A stretch of 64,000 bases of DNA. It comes from Linnemannia hyalina (Eukaryota > Mortierellomycota > Mortierellomycetes > Mortierellales > Mortierellaceae). How positions within the stretch are numbered: position 1 is the stretch's first letter; each line of letters starts with the position of its first letter. The notes beneath the pieces were generated by a model. That model was not told the origin of the DNA, searched no databases, and worked only from the letters and a program-made list of their open reading frames with translations. The position numbers were made by a program, and so were the translations under genes. This document shows, in pieces, positions 20,890 to 30,264 of this stretch. The stretch is taken from the NCBI GenBank assembly GCA_019671135.1, contig JAHRHY010000020.1, forward strand, positions 558,001-622,000, in the 5' to 3' direction.

Positions 20890-21840
20890 ATGAGCGACAT
20901 TCACACCGACAATGATTTCACCCCCTCTCACGACATGGCTTCCGAGGAGGCCACCCACTCTTCATATGACAATTCATCACCTATCCACCCTCCAACAACC
21001 ATTGATCCGCCCAGGATTCAACAACTGGTCGTCACGGACGAACTCCTTCAACTTGCCCCTTCGTTATCAGGAAACGACTTCTTCGCAGCACCTGATGACC
21101 CCAAGCTGGATCATGTTTACACCGCAGAACTTTACTGCGCCAAGAACCCGCTGCAACAATACTCAGCACCAGGTTGGGATCTTCCCTGGCCTGCCAATCA
21201 ACAAGGCTCCCATTATCACTTTGAACGGGCCTTCTGCAGGATTCTGGAACGGATTACCGACTCCACCCGGCCTATTGACGAATTCGCAGCGGAGTTTATT
21301 ACCAGAGGCACTGACGTCACTGTACGAAAGGATGTGGCAGAGTTTCTGCACATTGTACGCTCCCAGCAGGCTCTCATTGCCAGAGACATTCAACAGTTAC
21401 GCCACGAAAATTTCCTTCGCGCCAAAGGATTGCAGCCAGCACCAGAGAAGAAAAAGGGCGTCACCATCTCCAAGGACACAATCAATGCTGATATTCAAGC
21501 CGCAGAGGAATACGCCAAAGCTCAGCCACCCAAGAACAACAATACCCAAGGAGGGGCACAAGGAGGAGGCAGAGGCCACAGAGGTGGTCGTGGCCGTGGC
21601 GGCGGCGGGCGCTTTTTCGGTCAATATCAACAACAGCCACAGTACCAGCAACAGCCACAGTACTATCAGCAACAGCAACAGCCCTATGCTGCGCCGTATC
21701 AACAACCAGCGCATTATCAACAACAACCGCCCATCGCCTTCCAACCCCAAGGATTCGGCGATTTCAGCGGATTTGGACAGCAACCCCCACAGGGTTTTCG
21801 CGGGGGTCGCGGCGGACGGGGCCGAGGCCGCGGCCAGACC
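20890..21840 (+). pseudogene. Retroelement Gag-like protein, truncated by an LTR insertion
   Basis: About 317 codons are open before the sequence enters the LTR at 21841; the frame then runs 12 codons into the LTR. The protein has an acidic N-terminus, a central ~150-residue helical region (PGWDLPWPANQQG to FLRAKGLQ), then a Gly/Arg- and Gln-rich tail with RGG boxes (GGRGHRGGRGRGGGG near 230) and QQPQYQQQ repeats. This style fits Gag of DIRS-like elements, and the downstream RT part is missing. Assignment is by style and neighbourhood; it could instead be an RGG-box RNA-binding protein. Sequence beyond the LTR element on the other side does not continue it. Confidence 0.45.
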
Positions 21841-22037
21841 TGTCAAGAAAGCAGACCAAGCAATAGAATGAAGTAGATAAAGAGAACCTTGATCAAGGAC
21901 TAAGAAATGAGTAAAAGGAATAGGTTAAAGCGTATGTTGTATTGGCGATACCAAGTAAAGAGCTATAGATTTGCTATCTAAGGCCCTTTTATACTTGTTA
22001 GGGCGAAGTCACAAGAGCAAGCTCTTGTCTCGTGACA
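21841..22037 (-). repeat. 3' LTR (197 bp) of the minus-strand element
   Basis: On the plus strand starts TGTCAAGAAAGCAG and ends TCTCGTGACA. Confidence 0.93.
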
Positions 22038-22048
22038 ACCTCCCCCTC
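22038..22048 (-). promoter_or_regulatory. Polypurine tract
   Basis: On the minus strand GAGGGGGAGGT directly touches the 3' LTR. It also overlaps the last codons of pol. Confidence 0.75.
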
Positions 22049-25000
22049 TAGGGCCGAGTTCCAAGAGGCCTTTGGCTGGGTTTGTGAGGGTGTTGCAGAT
22101 GGAACTCGCGAACAAGGTCCGGGGAATTCTTGACACAGGCGGCCGGTTCCCAGGTTCGTTCGGATACGGGGTAGCCTCTCCAATGTATATAGTATTCAAG
22201 GTGGTTGCGCCTGATCCGTGAATCCAAAATGGCCTCAACCTCGTACTCCTCATCGCCGGAGACGACAAGCGGAGGAGGTCGTTTTGGGGCTCGACCGGGG
22301 ATCGTATCTGGATGCGCACGCTCAAGTAAGTTTACATGAAAGACAGGATGTAGCTTGGTCGTTGGTGGTAAATCGAGACGGAAGGATCGAGTGCCGATTT
22401 TTTCGAGAATACGGTAAGGGCCCATGCGCTTATGGTCGAGCTTCTTGCATGGTCTGTTCGTTTGGAGGTTCCGGGCGTCTAGCCATACAAGATCTCCTAC
22501 TTGCAGATTGGGTTGTGGTTGGGCCTTGGTGTCGAAGTTCCTGGCATGCTGTTCAATGGCGGTGTGGATATTGAGTTGCATCTCCGCATAGAGGTTCTTT
22601 AGGGCCTGGACGCGTTCCTGGGCTGGGACATTGTCCTTCGAGACTCTTGGGATGGTGATGGTGAATTTCGGATGGTAGCCGAGGTTGGCAAAGAATGGTG
22701 TTGTTTTTGTTGTTGAGTGTGTTGCATTGTTGTATGCAAATTCTGCTATCGGTAGAAGGGTGCTCCAGTCCGTTTGCTGATAGTCGATATACCCTCGTAG
22801 GTACTGTTCCAGTATTGAATTTACTCTCTCGGTCTGTCCATCGGTGCGTTGGTGGTAGGCGGTAGAAAGCTTCTGATTGATCCCCAGAGACTTGAACATG
22901 GTGGAAACGAAGGCTGAAGTGAAGGTGGTGCCTCTGTCAGAAACAATGTCATCCGGGAGACCGTGGGCTGAAAATACGCGTTCTAGGAACAAACGGACCG
23001 TATCCTGTGCATTGATGTTGTCGTAGGTGGGGACAAAGTGTGCCATCTTGGTGAATCGGTCCACAAAAACACAGATTGCCGTATAGCCGTTTGAGGGCGG
23101 GAGTTGGGTGATGAAATCCATCGATACTGAGGTCCAGGGGCGATCGGGTACAGGCAGGGGTTGTAAAAGTCCATAAGGCTTGTGAGTGGATGACTTTGTC
23201 CGTTGGCAGGTGTCACAACCGTTGATGTAATCCTTGATGTAACGCCACATGGAAGGCCAGTAAAAGGTTCGACTGACAAGGTCTGAGGTCTTGGTGATTC
23301 CAAAATGACCGGCGGTTGGGGCGTCGTGACATTCTTGAAGGATTTGTTTCTTGAGTTCGGGATCGTCGGGGACGCAGACAAGGCCATCCCGCAGGAGTAG
23401 CCCATCTTGAATTGAGTACTGGGCATTGTCCGAGTTCGACTTTGCGGTCTTGGCGAGTATTGGACCAAAGTATAGATCATCGGGGATTAGTGTCTTGATT
23501 TTTTCCTGGATCGCTGGCGTCTCTGGTTGCAGTGACCGGGCCTGGATGGTGTTCAGAATCTGGATCGGCGGTAGGAGGGTCATCTCGGTCTTGCCGTGCT
23601 GGGCCGCACCTCCCTCTCCAGGGTTGTCCCGCCGGGACAAAGCATCGGCAGCGGCATTCTGGGAGCCAGGGCGGTAATGGATGGTAAAGTTGTAGTCAGA
23701 CAAGATTTCAGACCAGCGGACTTGACGGCGGCTCAATTGGCGCGTGGTGGTAAAGTACTCAAGATTTCTGTGGTCGGTGATGACTTCCGTGGTAGCGGGC
23801 GAGAATTCCAGGTAGTGTCGCCAATGTTTAAAGGCAGACACAATGGCAAGGAGTTCTTTGTCGTAGATCTGATAGTTGAGTTCAGCAGGCAATAGTTTTC
23901 GGGAGTAGTAAGCGATAGGATGTAGGCGTCCATCTTGGTCACGCTGACTGCAGACAGCGCCGAGGGCCTTGTCAGAAGCGTCAGTTTCAATGATGCAGGG
24001 GCGATCTGGTTGGAAATGCCGAAGGACGGGGCCAGACATGAAGCGTGACTTGAGCTCCGTGAAAGCGGCTTGTGCGATAGCGGTCCAGACAAAGTTAGTA
24101 TTTTTCTTGAGTAACGCGGTGAGAGGCGCGGCGATATGGGAGTATTTCCGTACAAAACGACGGTAGAAGTTGGAGAAACCCAGAAAGCACTGGACATCCG
24201 AAACGGAAGAGGGAGTGGGCCAATCGCGAATGGCGGCAACCTTGGCGGGGTCCATAGAAATACCGTCAGTTCCGATCACAAAGCCGAGGAATTCGACTTT
24301 GTCCTTGTCGAACGAGCATTTCTCGAGTTTTAAGCATAGACCAGCGTCTTGGAGCTTGCTGAGAACTTTGCGGACATGCGCGGTATGTTCCTCAAGGGTG
24401 TCGGAGTAGATGAGAATGTCGTCAATGTATAGCACGACAAAGTCATCTAGGTAATCGCGGAGGACGTCGTTGGCGAAAGCTTGGAAAGTTCCGGGAGCGT
24501 TCATTAGTCCGAAGGGCATGACTGTATACTCGAAGTGGCCATAGCGGCAGCGGAATGCAGTCTTCCATTCGTCGCCCTCCTTGATGCGGAGAAGATTGTA
24601 TGCTCCTCGCATGTCGAGCTTGGTGAAATACTTGGCTTTGCCTAGTCGGTCGAAAGTTTCGGAGATCAGTGGCAGAGGGCATCGATTGGGGACAGTCACC
24701 TTGTTGAGGCCTCGATAGTCGACACAGAGGCAGAGAGAACCGTCTTTCTTTTTAACAAAAAGGACGGGGGTGCCAGCTGGAGACTCGGATCGACGGATGA
24801 ACCCTTTTGCAAGGTTTTCTTGAATATATTCGTGTAGAACTTGCAGTTCTGTTTGTGATAGGTTGTATACTGGTCCAAATGGCACGGTGGCTCCTTCGAC
24901 CACAGGGATATTGTGATCATAGGGTCGATGTGGCGGTAGCTTGTCGGCTTGGATCTTGGAGAATACCTGAGCATACTCGGCATATTTCTCGGGCAGTTGG

Positions 25001-25728
25001 ACTGTGGGTTTTGATTCAGGGATAGAGTTGTCGTTGGTGGTTGCGCTGGCGAGTTCTTCGATTCGGGAGACGTCGAGCATGTATCCGACTCCTTGATTGG
25101 TCTTGAGGATCTGACGGAGTTGTGTATTGCTAATAATGGAGATGTTGGTTGCTGATCGGTTCTTGGCGGATTTGGATAGTTGGTTGGATCCTGAGGTGTA
25201 CTTGGTGGGAACCAAAGTGGATTTGGGTTTGGAAGGTGGCAGAAGGATTCGGTCTTGTTCTTGGAAGGAAGGGATGGATCGAGGCATTGTTGATTGTGCA
25301 AGGGGGGAAAGCTTGTCGAGTGTGTGCTGATGGAGGCATGGCATAGTAATGGTTCGTTTCTCCCAGTCGATATATGGGTTGTGTGAGCGGAGCCAGTCCA
25401 TGCCAAGAATAATGGCATAATTGCCAAGTGCAATGAGTTGAAAAGTGTGTGTGGAAAAGTGTTGTGAGTGGGATTGCATAACCAATGTGGTGGCGTGATG
25501 AGAGGTATGTGTTGAACCATTGGCAAGAGAGATTTGTAATAAGTGTTGTGCTAGTGGAAGATTGTGCTGTTGTGCTAGATTTTGATGAATGAATGAGATG
25601 GTTGCTCCTGAGTCGATCATTGCATGGACTGGTAGTGAGGAGTTTTGGAAGTGAAGAGTAATTGGAATAGTAATAGGGGATAGCAGAGGATCATTTGGAG
25701 ATTTGTTATACAGCTCGCCCAGACACAC
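22048..25728 (-). CDS. Pol polyprotein with chromodomain
   Basis: 1226 residues and uninterrupted. Domains in order: aspartic protease (IDSGATISF near residue 40), RT (VLYIDDILIYS near 450), RNase H (ETDASDKALGAV, later TDHRNLEYF), integrase zinc finger (H..H ... CDTCQ) and DDE core (SMDFITQLP, SDRGTTF and the Glu of RTDGQTERVN), then a C-terminal chromodomain (YEVEAILDSR ... RTWEPAACV). The frame is already open upstream of 25728 and overlaps the end of gag in the -1 frame, so the first codon listed (a GTG) is probably not the true start; Pol is likely made as a Gag-Pol fusion by frameshifting. It ends at the 3' LTR. Motifs look complete, so it may be active. Confidence 0.95.
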   Translation of the reverse strand: MCLGELYNKSPNDPLLSPITIPITLHFQNSSLPVHAMIDSGATISFIHQNLAQQHNLPLAQHLLQISLANGSTHTSHHATTLVMQSHSQHFSTHTFQLIALGNYAIILGMDWLRSHNPYIDWEKRTITMPCLHQHTLDKLSPLAQSTMPRSIPSFQEQDRILLPPSKPKSTLVPTKYTSGSNQLSKSAKNRSATNISIISNTQLRQILKTNQGVGYMLDVSRIEELASATTNDNSIPESKPTVQLPEKYAEYAQVFSKIQADKLPPHRPYDHNIPVVEGATVPFGPVYNLSQTELQVLHEYIQENLAKGFIRRSESPAGTPVLFVKKKDGSLCLCVDYRGLNKVTVPNRCPLPLISETFDRLGKAKYFTKLDMRGAYNLLRIKEGDEWKTAFRCRYGHFEYTVMPFGLMNAPGTFQAFANDVLRDYLDDFVVLYIDDILIYSDTLEEHTAHVRKVLSKLQDAGLCLKLEKCSFDKDKVEFLGFVIGTDGISMDPAKVAAIRDWPTPSSVSDVQCFLGFSNFYRRFVRKYSHIAAPLTALLKKNTNFVWTAIAQAAFTELKSRFMSGPVLRHFQPDRPCIIETDASDKALGAVCSQRDQDGRLHPIAYYSRKLLPAELNYQIYDKELLAIVSAFKHWRHYLEFSPATTEVITDHRNLEYFTTTRQLSRRQVRWSEILSDYNFTIHYRPGSQNAAADALSRRDNPGEGGAAQHGKTEMTLLPPIQILNTIQARSLQPETPAIQEKIKTLIPDDLYFGPILAKTAKSNSDNAQYSIQDGLLLRDGLVCVPDDPELKKQILQECHDAPTAGHFGITKTSDLVSRTFYWPSMWRYIKDYINGCDTCQRTKSSTHKPYGLLQPLPVPDRPWTSVSMDFITQLPPSNGYTAICVFVDRFTKMAHFVPTYDNINAQDTVRLFLERVFSAHGLPDDIVSDRGTTFTSAFVSTMFKSLGINQKLSTAYHQRTDGQTERVNSILEQYLRGYIDYQQTDWSTLLPIAEFAYNNATHSTTKTTPFFANLGYHPKFTITIPRVSKDNVPAQERVQALKNLYAEMQLNIHTAIEQHARNFDTKAQPQPNLQVGDLVWLDARNLQTNRPCKKLDHKRMGPYRILEKIGTRSFRLDLPPTTKLHPVFHVNLLERAHPDTIPGRAPKRPPPLVVSGDEEYEVEAILDSRIRRNHLEYYIHWRGYPVSERTWEPAACVKNSPDLVREFHLQHPHKPSQRPLGTRP

Positions 25729-25742
25729 TCCAACTTTACTGT

Positions 25743-27038
25743 CTAGGCTGAATCTTTTTCCAATTGGAAAGAGATTGCATCGGGCTGGTCGCTAGTCTGT
25801 GTAGGCTGAAGGGCCGAGATCGAGGCTGTTGCCTTTGGGGCGTTCTTGAACGAGGGCTTTGCAGGTTTCTTGGGGCAGTCGTCAAGCCAATGATCTGCTG
25901 AACCACAGTAGGTGCACAGTCCTTCCTTTTGACGACGAAGACGCTCAGACGGTGGCAAAGGACCATGGCGAGCATGCGAGAGATCCATGTCCATCGAAGT
26001 GGTCGCGGGAGCTGAGGTAGCAGGGGTGGACGCGGTAGTTGGGGTGGATGAGGCTTGAGTGGTAGTAGAAGTGTGGGCAGTGGTGGAACGGGACGGAGTG
26101 CTGGAAGATTTGTTGCCGGAACGGGTCACTGCATAGCCGTACTGTCGGTTGTCGATGTCGATAGCCAATTGTGAAAACTCGGCAAAGGTAGGTGGCTCGG
26201 GGTAGTTTGCCATGGCTTCTTGAACAGACTCCTTCAGGCCGAGGCGGAACTGTGAAATCATTGCGCTATCATTCCATGCTGTATCCGCTGCAAGGTTGAC
26301 GAAACGGTTTGTATAGTCGATGGCAGAACCGCGCTGTCTAAGTTGACGGAGTTGGGTTTCTGCTAGGACGTGAGCATTGGAGACTCCAAAGTTCTTACTC
26401 ATAAGAGCAAAGAACTGATCCAGGTTAGAAATACATGCGGGTCTCTCCTCGACAGGCAACTTGAAGGACGGAACGTATCTCTGCATGTACTTGAACGCTG
26501 CAGTATCACCGAGGCGCGAGATAGCCAGCACAATGCGGTCGTGGTCGTTCGGATAGAGGGTCTCGTTTGCAACGAAGAAGAGTTCCAGCTGAGCCTGAAA
26601 CCCTTTCCAATCTTCACGCTTGCCGGAGAAGACTGCGGGGGGTGCTACTTTTGGCCTCGAAGGGGAGCTATTGCTGGAGTGAGGTGTAGTTGATTGGAAG
26701 ATGGCACTCACTGTGTTGGTGACATCGGTCTTGTGATCATAAAATAGTTTGCCTAGTTCTGCGCGAGTGATGGGTGGTAATTGTGACGTCATCTTCTGGA
26801 CGTTGGATTCGAGGCTGAGTAATCGAGGGTTGAGGTTGACGGTCAGGCTTGTGAAGAAATCTTCGTTCGAAAGAATGAAGTCCAGCATATCACGGTACTT
26901 CTGAACAGTCTCCTCGAGTTCGGTGACTTTGGCTTGCAAGGGAGTGACCGTCTGAACTATTTGTTCAAGTGTGGCTACTCGGTCCATCAGTGCTTGGAAG
27001 CGCGCGTTGGCTGTAAGGATCTCACTATCGGGTAGCAT
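25743..27038 (-). CDS. Gag protein with CCHC zinc knuckle
   Basis: 431 residues from the Met at 27038; an open extension upstream is a Lys run encoded by poly(A) in the leader and is unlikely to be translated. Features: an N-terminal coiled-coil-like region (residues ~5-60), a retrotransposon Gag core (AVFSGKREDWKGF to AMISQFRLGLKE), a Ser/Thr-rich linker, and a single zinc knuckle CTYCGSADHWLDDC near residue 390. It binds the element RNA and forms the particle. It ends 15 bases before the Pol codon listed at 25728, in a different frame. Confidence 0.92.
   Translation of the reverse strand: MLPDSEILTANARFQALMDRVATLEQIVQTVTPLQAKVTELEETVQKYRDMLDFILSNEDFFTSLTVNLNPRLLSLESNVQKMTSQLPPITRAELGKLFYDHKTDVTNTVSAIFQSTTPHSSNSSPSRPKVAPPAVFSGKREDWKGFQAQLELFFVANETLYPNDHDRIVLAISRLGDTAAFKYMQRYVPSFKLPVEERPACISNLDQFFALMSKNFGVSNAHVLAETQLRQLRQRGSAIDYTNRFVNLAADTAWNDSAMISQFRLGLKESVQEAMANYPEPPTFAEFSQLAIDIDNRQYGYAVTRSGNKSSSTPSRSTTAHTSTTTQASSTPTTASTPATSAPATTSMDMDLSHARHGPLPPSERLRRQKEGLCTYCGSADHWLDDCPKKPAKPSFKNAPKATASISALQPTQTSDQPDAISFQLEKDSA
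25755..25759 (-). promoter_or_regulatory. Likely -1 frameshift site between gag and pol
   Basis: On the minus strand GGAAAAAGATTC lies just upstream of the gag stop (25743-25745). Pol is open in the -1 frame through this point. Slippage on the A5 run would join Gag to Pol; this is inferred from frame geometry. Confidence 0.5.
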
Positions 27039-27162
27039 TGTAGTTGATACGGAAAGTGAAGAGTTGTTGTAGTTTCTGAGGGTTGTGGGTTGTGTACGGA
27101 AGATGGTAGTAAAAGAGGAAAGAACTTGAAGAAGGTAGGGTTTGGTTTTGTTGTGGAAAAGG

Positions 27163-27169
<7 letters not shown>

Positions 27170-27196
<27 letters not shown>
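27170..27196 (+). repeat. Poly(T) run
   Basis: About 27 consecutive T within the 5' leader of the minus-strand element (poly(A) on its transcript). Confidence 0.9.
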
Positions 27197-27266
27197 AGCG
27201 CTGAAGTATATCAATAGAAAACAGACAAAGTTTGATCCAAGGTTCTTTAGGTGTATGACTTGGTAT

Positions 27267-27463
27267 TGTCAAGAAAGCAGACCAAGCAATAGAATGAAGT
27301 AGATAAAGAGAACCTTGATCAAGGACTAAGAAATGAGTATAAGGAATAGGTTAAAGAGTATGTTGTATTGGCGATACCAAGTAAAGAGCTATAGATTTGC
27401 TATCTAAGGCCCTTTTATACTCGTTAGGGCGAAGTCACAAGAGCAAGCTCTTGTCTCGTGACA
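27267..27463 (-). repeat. 5' LTR (197 bp) of the minus-strand element
   Basis: Direct copy of 21841-22037 with about three substitutions. Confidence 0.93.
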
Positions 27464-27783
27464 TCACCCTCCAAGTAGCGTGTTTCGGATCCCGAAGAAG
27501 GTTGGTAGGTGTTGCGTCGAAGAAAATTTCCTATTCCAACCAAGCTAAGGCTCCACTATCACGTGACGTTTGGCACACCTTTGTCTTACCAGCATCCCTT
27601 GATTTTCCCATTCATTATCCCTTGAATGTTGTCCCTTGATGCTATTTTTGACATTGTCCATTGGTGCTGCCCCTTGATGCTGTCCCTTGATTTTTATGCC
27701 TTGATATCGTTGCCCATTGGTGTAGTTGCTTGGTGTTGTCCATTTGGTTTTGTCCTTTGGTGTTGTCCCTTGGTGTGGTTCCT
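27464..27783. repeat. Pyrimidine-rich CCCTTGAT array
   Basis: No gene. From ~27590 the motif CCCTTGAT, with variants such as CATTGGTG and CCTTGGTG, recurs every 10-25 bp up to the solo LTR. Confidence 0.6.
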
Positions 27784-28023
27784 TGTCACAGTATCATAAT
27801 CTGTTGTGACCCTAGATCATTAGCGTCATCTAACCACTGTCTCATCTAACCACATTATCACCTAATTACATCCCCATCTAACGACATCACCACCTCACCA
27901 CATCACCACCATCCTGGAGCCCATAGCCTAGCACACATAAATACCCTGGCTCCCCTGTACAATAAACACCATCCGTTTCTGCCTCCTGCTCTTGTCTATC
28001 ACCCTTCTTCTGTTGCTATTACA
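27784..28023 (+). mobile_element. Solo LTR (240 bp) with target duplication
   Basis: Begins TGTCACAG and ends TATTACA, flanked by TTCCT at 27779-27783 and 28024-28028. It has a TATA-like ACATAAATACC near 27933 and CAATAAAC near 27960, the layout of an LTR promoter and poly(A) signal. Same family as 39627-39921 and 52910-53150. Confidence 0.82.
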
Positions 28024-28500
28024 TTCCTCCTTTCAATAAGTGTCCTTGCTCATTTTCCAGCATCCCTTGATCTTTCCCATCCCTTGATCTTCTTCCATCC
28101 CTTGATTTTTTTTCCATTCTTTGATCTTTTCCATCCCTTGATCCTTTTGGCAGTATCCCTTGGGTTTTCGCTGTCCTCCTATTCTCAACATGCCCTAGTT
28201 TTTGTCCTGGCTTTTATTATCAACTATCCCTTCAACTTTCGGTGTCCCTCCTGTTCTCATTGTGTGCTTATTTTTGACGGTCCATCCTTTCTTTCCTCTG
28301 CATCCCCTCGATCTTTTGGCCATTCTTCCCATTTTGTCATTGTATCCCTCCTCTTTGATTTTTTTTGGCATTTTTCTTAGTGTACTCTCTTTTTTTTTCT
28401 TTGTATGCCCTCGGTATTTTTCGGCATGCTTTTTCCCAGTGTGCCCTTGAATTGTGCGTGTCTCTCTTTTCTTTGTTCTTTTTATCCCTTGACCATTTTT
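28024..28500 (+). repeat. Pyrimidine-rich CCCTTGATCTTTT array
   Basis: Continuation of the array interrupted by the solo LTR; about 20 degenerate copies of a CCCTTGAT/CATCCCTTGATC-like motif. It ends ~15 bp before the TATA box of the secreted-protein gene. Confidence 0.65.
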
Positions 28501-28513
28501 ATCTGACTATGGC

Positions 28514-28520
28514 TATAAAA
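28514..28520 (+). promoter_or_regulatory. TATA box
   Basis: TATAAAA, 148 bp upstream of the secreted-protein start codon. Confidence 0.55.
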
Positions 28521-28667
28521 GTGTCGAACTTTTGTCCGAATCAGACACACAACCATCCTCTCAAGCACAGAAAGAACCGAACCCAGCACATTTACCTCAC
28601 CAGCCACAGCAGACCTTGCAACACCCTTATCCTATTCTCACATCAGCCATCACTACCGACTACTGCA

Positions 28668-29018
28668 ATGAAGACCTGCATGTTGCTGCTCATCCTCCCT
28701 GTGTCGATCGTGGCTCAGGATGTTGTTTGCGGAGGTTTCCCTCCAGCCGCTCTCGGGGACTGCCTCCAGTTGATCAACCAGAACGTTGGGAAACTAACAC
28801 CAGCGCCTGTCGAAGGCTCTCATGCGGTCATATCGGTCGGAACCTGTGCTATTTCCACCCAGCCCTCGCCCGGTCAGAGCGTTACAATGGACTACTTGGC
28901 AAAAGCAGGAAACGCTATCTACGAGGTCTGTGATGCTCCCGATATCTCTGGATTCCAGGGCAACCCCATCTATAGCAGGACTTGTATGTTGGAAAGCCAA
29001 GCCTTCGCTTTGTGCTGA
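28668..29018 (+). CDS. Small secreted cysteine-rich protein
   Basis: 116 residues. The start chosen is the Met of MKTCMLLLILPVSIVAQ, a clear signal peptide with likely cleavage after VA or AQ near residue 17-18; the frame is open upstream but would bury this signal. The mature part (~98 residues) has six Cys at positions expected for three disulfides, including GDC, GTC, EVC, RTC and a C-terminal Cys as the last residue. Its spacing vaguely resembles secreted fungal effector-like families, but I cannot name one. No intron; a TATA box lies upstream and AATAAA at 29070. It lies in repeat-rich DNA, a common place for fast-evolving secreted proteins. Role unknown. Confidence 0.75.
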   Translation: MKTCMLLLILPVSIVAQDVVCGGFPPAALGDCLQLINQNVGKLTPAPVEGSHAVISVGTCAISTQPSPGQSVTMDYLAKAGNAIYEVCDAPDISGFQGNPIYSRTCMLESQAFALC

Positions 29019-29069
29019 GCAGTCTAATCACACTGTTTCGAAAAGCAAGTGTGCCCTACTTCTGTTGTG

Positions 29070-29075
29070 AATAAA
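29070..29075 (+). terminator. Poly(A) signal AATAAA
   Basis: About 50 bp past the stop codon of the secreted-protein gene. Confidence 0.55.
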
Positions 29076-29221
29076 AATATCGTTTATATGAGCAGTGACG
29101 TCACCGTCTATTTCACCAACTCGTGAGAACCCACGAACCACTTTTTGACATACGTGCGCACAGACCGCAAACAGGGGGGTATTCAGTAAGTAAAGGTATG
29201 CGGGATGTAAACATTGTCTAC

Positions 29222-29672
29222 GGAGGCCATCCATGTTCGGCTCCACCAACCATAGACTACAGTATAAAAATATCTGTCAACACCTATTAAAACAGTGTGT
29301 TCCTTGAGAGTACAACAAATCTCATCAGCTTTTTCCTTCCACCAGTCTCCATTTTCTACATTCACCACCACTACTTTGTAACATCATCTACTTTAGCTGA
29401 GAAAGCCTTGGACATGATCATCTCATATTGGATCCTTGATATTACAGATAGTAATTTCCTTTCCAATATGAGATGATCATGTCCAAGGCTTTCTCAGCTA
29501 AAGTAGATGATGTTACAAAGTAGTGGTGGTGAATGTAGAAAATGGAGACTGGTGGAAGGAAAAAGCTGATGAGATTTGTTGTACTCTCAAGGAACACACT
29601 GTTTTAATAGGTGTTGACAGATATTTTTATACTGTAGTCTATGGTTGGTGGAGCCGAACATGGATGGCCTCC
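29222..29672. repeat. Perfect 211-bp inverted repeat with 29-bp spacer
   Basis: Arms 29222-29432 and 29462-29672 are exact reverse complements on reading through. On one strand each arm can be read as ~60 codons (with DWWKEKADEICCTLKEH), so the arms may be an inverted duplication of a coding fragment. A transcript would form a very long hairpin. Confidence 0.92.
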
Positions 29673-30264
29673 TAGTAGAGCATTTGTTTTCGTGTTTATA
29701 TAATTAGCGATGGTTACTAATATCTCCTTTTCATGATATATCCTATGTGTATATCCAATATAGCACTCGTGATACTGGTGATGATGTAGTGGTAGTTTTA
29801 AAAAAAAGTTGGATCACGATTTTTTTAAAAGTAGCATAGTGGCTTTAACAAACATTGGTTGTTGGAAAGAAAGGGTAGCTGATACGTTTTTAATGGCGTT
29901 ATTGCTACACTTTCTCAACAATATTCGACATTCGACATTTGACATTTGGCATTCGATTCGACAGCTGACAAACTGTAGTTATTACCATAGTTATGATATT
30001 TGATATGAACGCATTTTGGATGACCTCGTGATTATCGTGATGTTTAATTTTAATACATTCTTGATAAACTCGTAAGTATTACAATGTTTAATGTTGACAT
30101 ACTTTAGGTAAGCCCACGATTTGCACGACGTTTAATATTATTACACTTTGGTTAACTTACAATTGTTATAGCATTTATTGTTATACAGATTGTAGGTAAT
30201 TACGACAATGGTAAAAACAGAGATATCGCAATTAGACCATGCATTGTGGGTAGTTGTAGATATA
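29673..30264. other. AT-rich sequence, no gene
   Basis: Strongly AT-rich. It has degenerate iterations such as GATGTTTAATTTTAATACATT / CAATGTTTAATGTTGACATAC / ACGTTTAATATTATTACAC (30040-30150) that may be decayed units related to the array that follows. Confidence 0.5.

Larger units (their letters stand above)
21841..27463 (-). mobile_element. Ty3/Gypsy chromovirus on the minus strand
   Basis: A 5.6-kb element with 197-bp LTRs (21841-22037 and 27267-27463) that differ at about three positions. On the minus strand it carries gag with a zinc knuckle, pol with a chromodomain, and a purine tract at the 3' LTR. The flanking pentamers (AGACC at 21836-21840 and TCACC at 27464-27468) do not match as a target duplication, so the element or its flanks have been rearranged. 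It is a different family from the 10.6-17.1 kb element, judging by LTRs and Pol sequence. Confidence 0.94.

Noticed and set aside
24696..25526. Minus-strand 276-codon Pro/Thr/His-rich frame
   Set aside because: Overlaps the protease/RT part of the second chromovirus Pol in another frame, with no domain features.
28668..29018. Killer-toxin (KP4-like) identity for the small secreted protein
   Set aside because: Only the size and cysteine richness agree; the motif order does not clearly match, so no toxin role is assigned.
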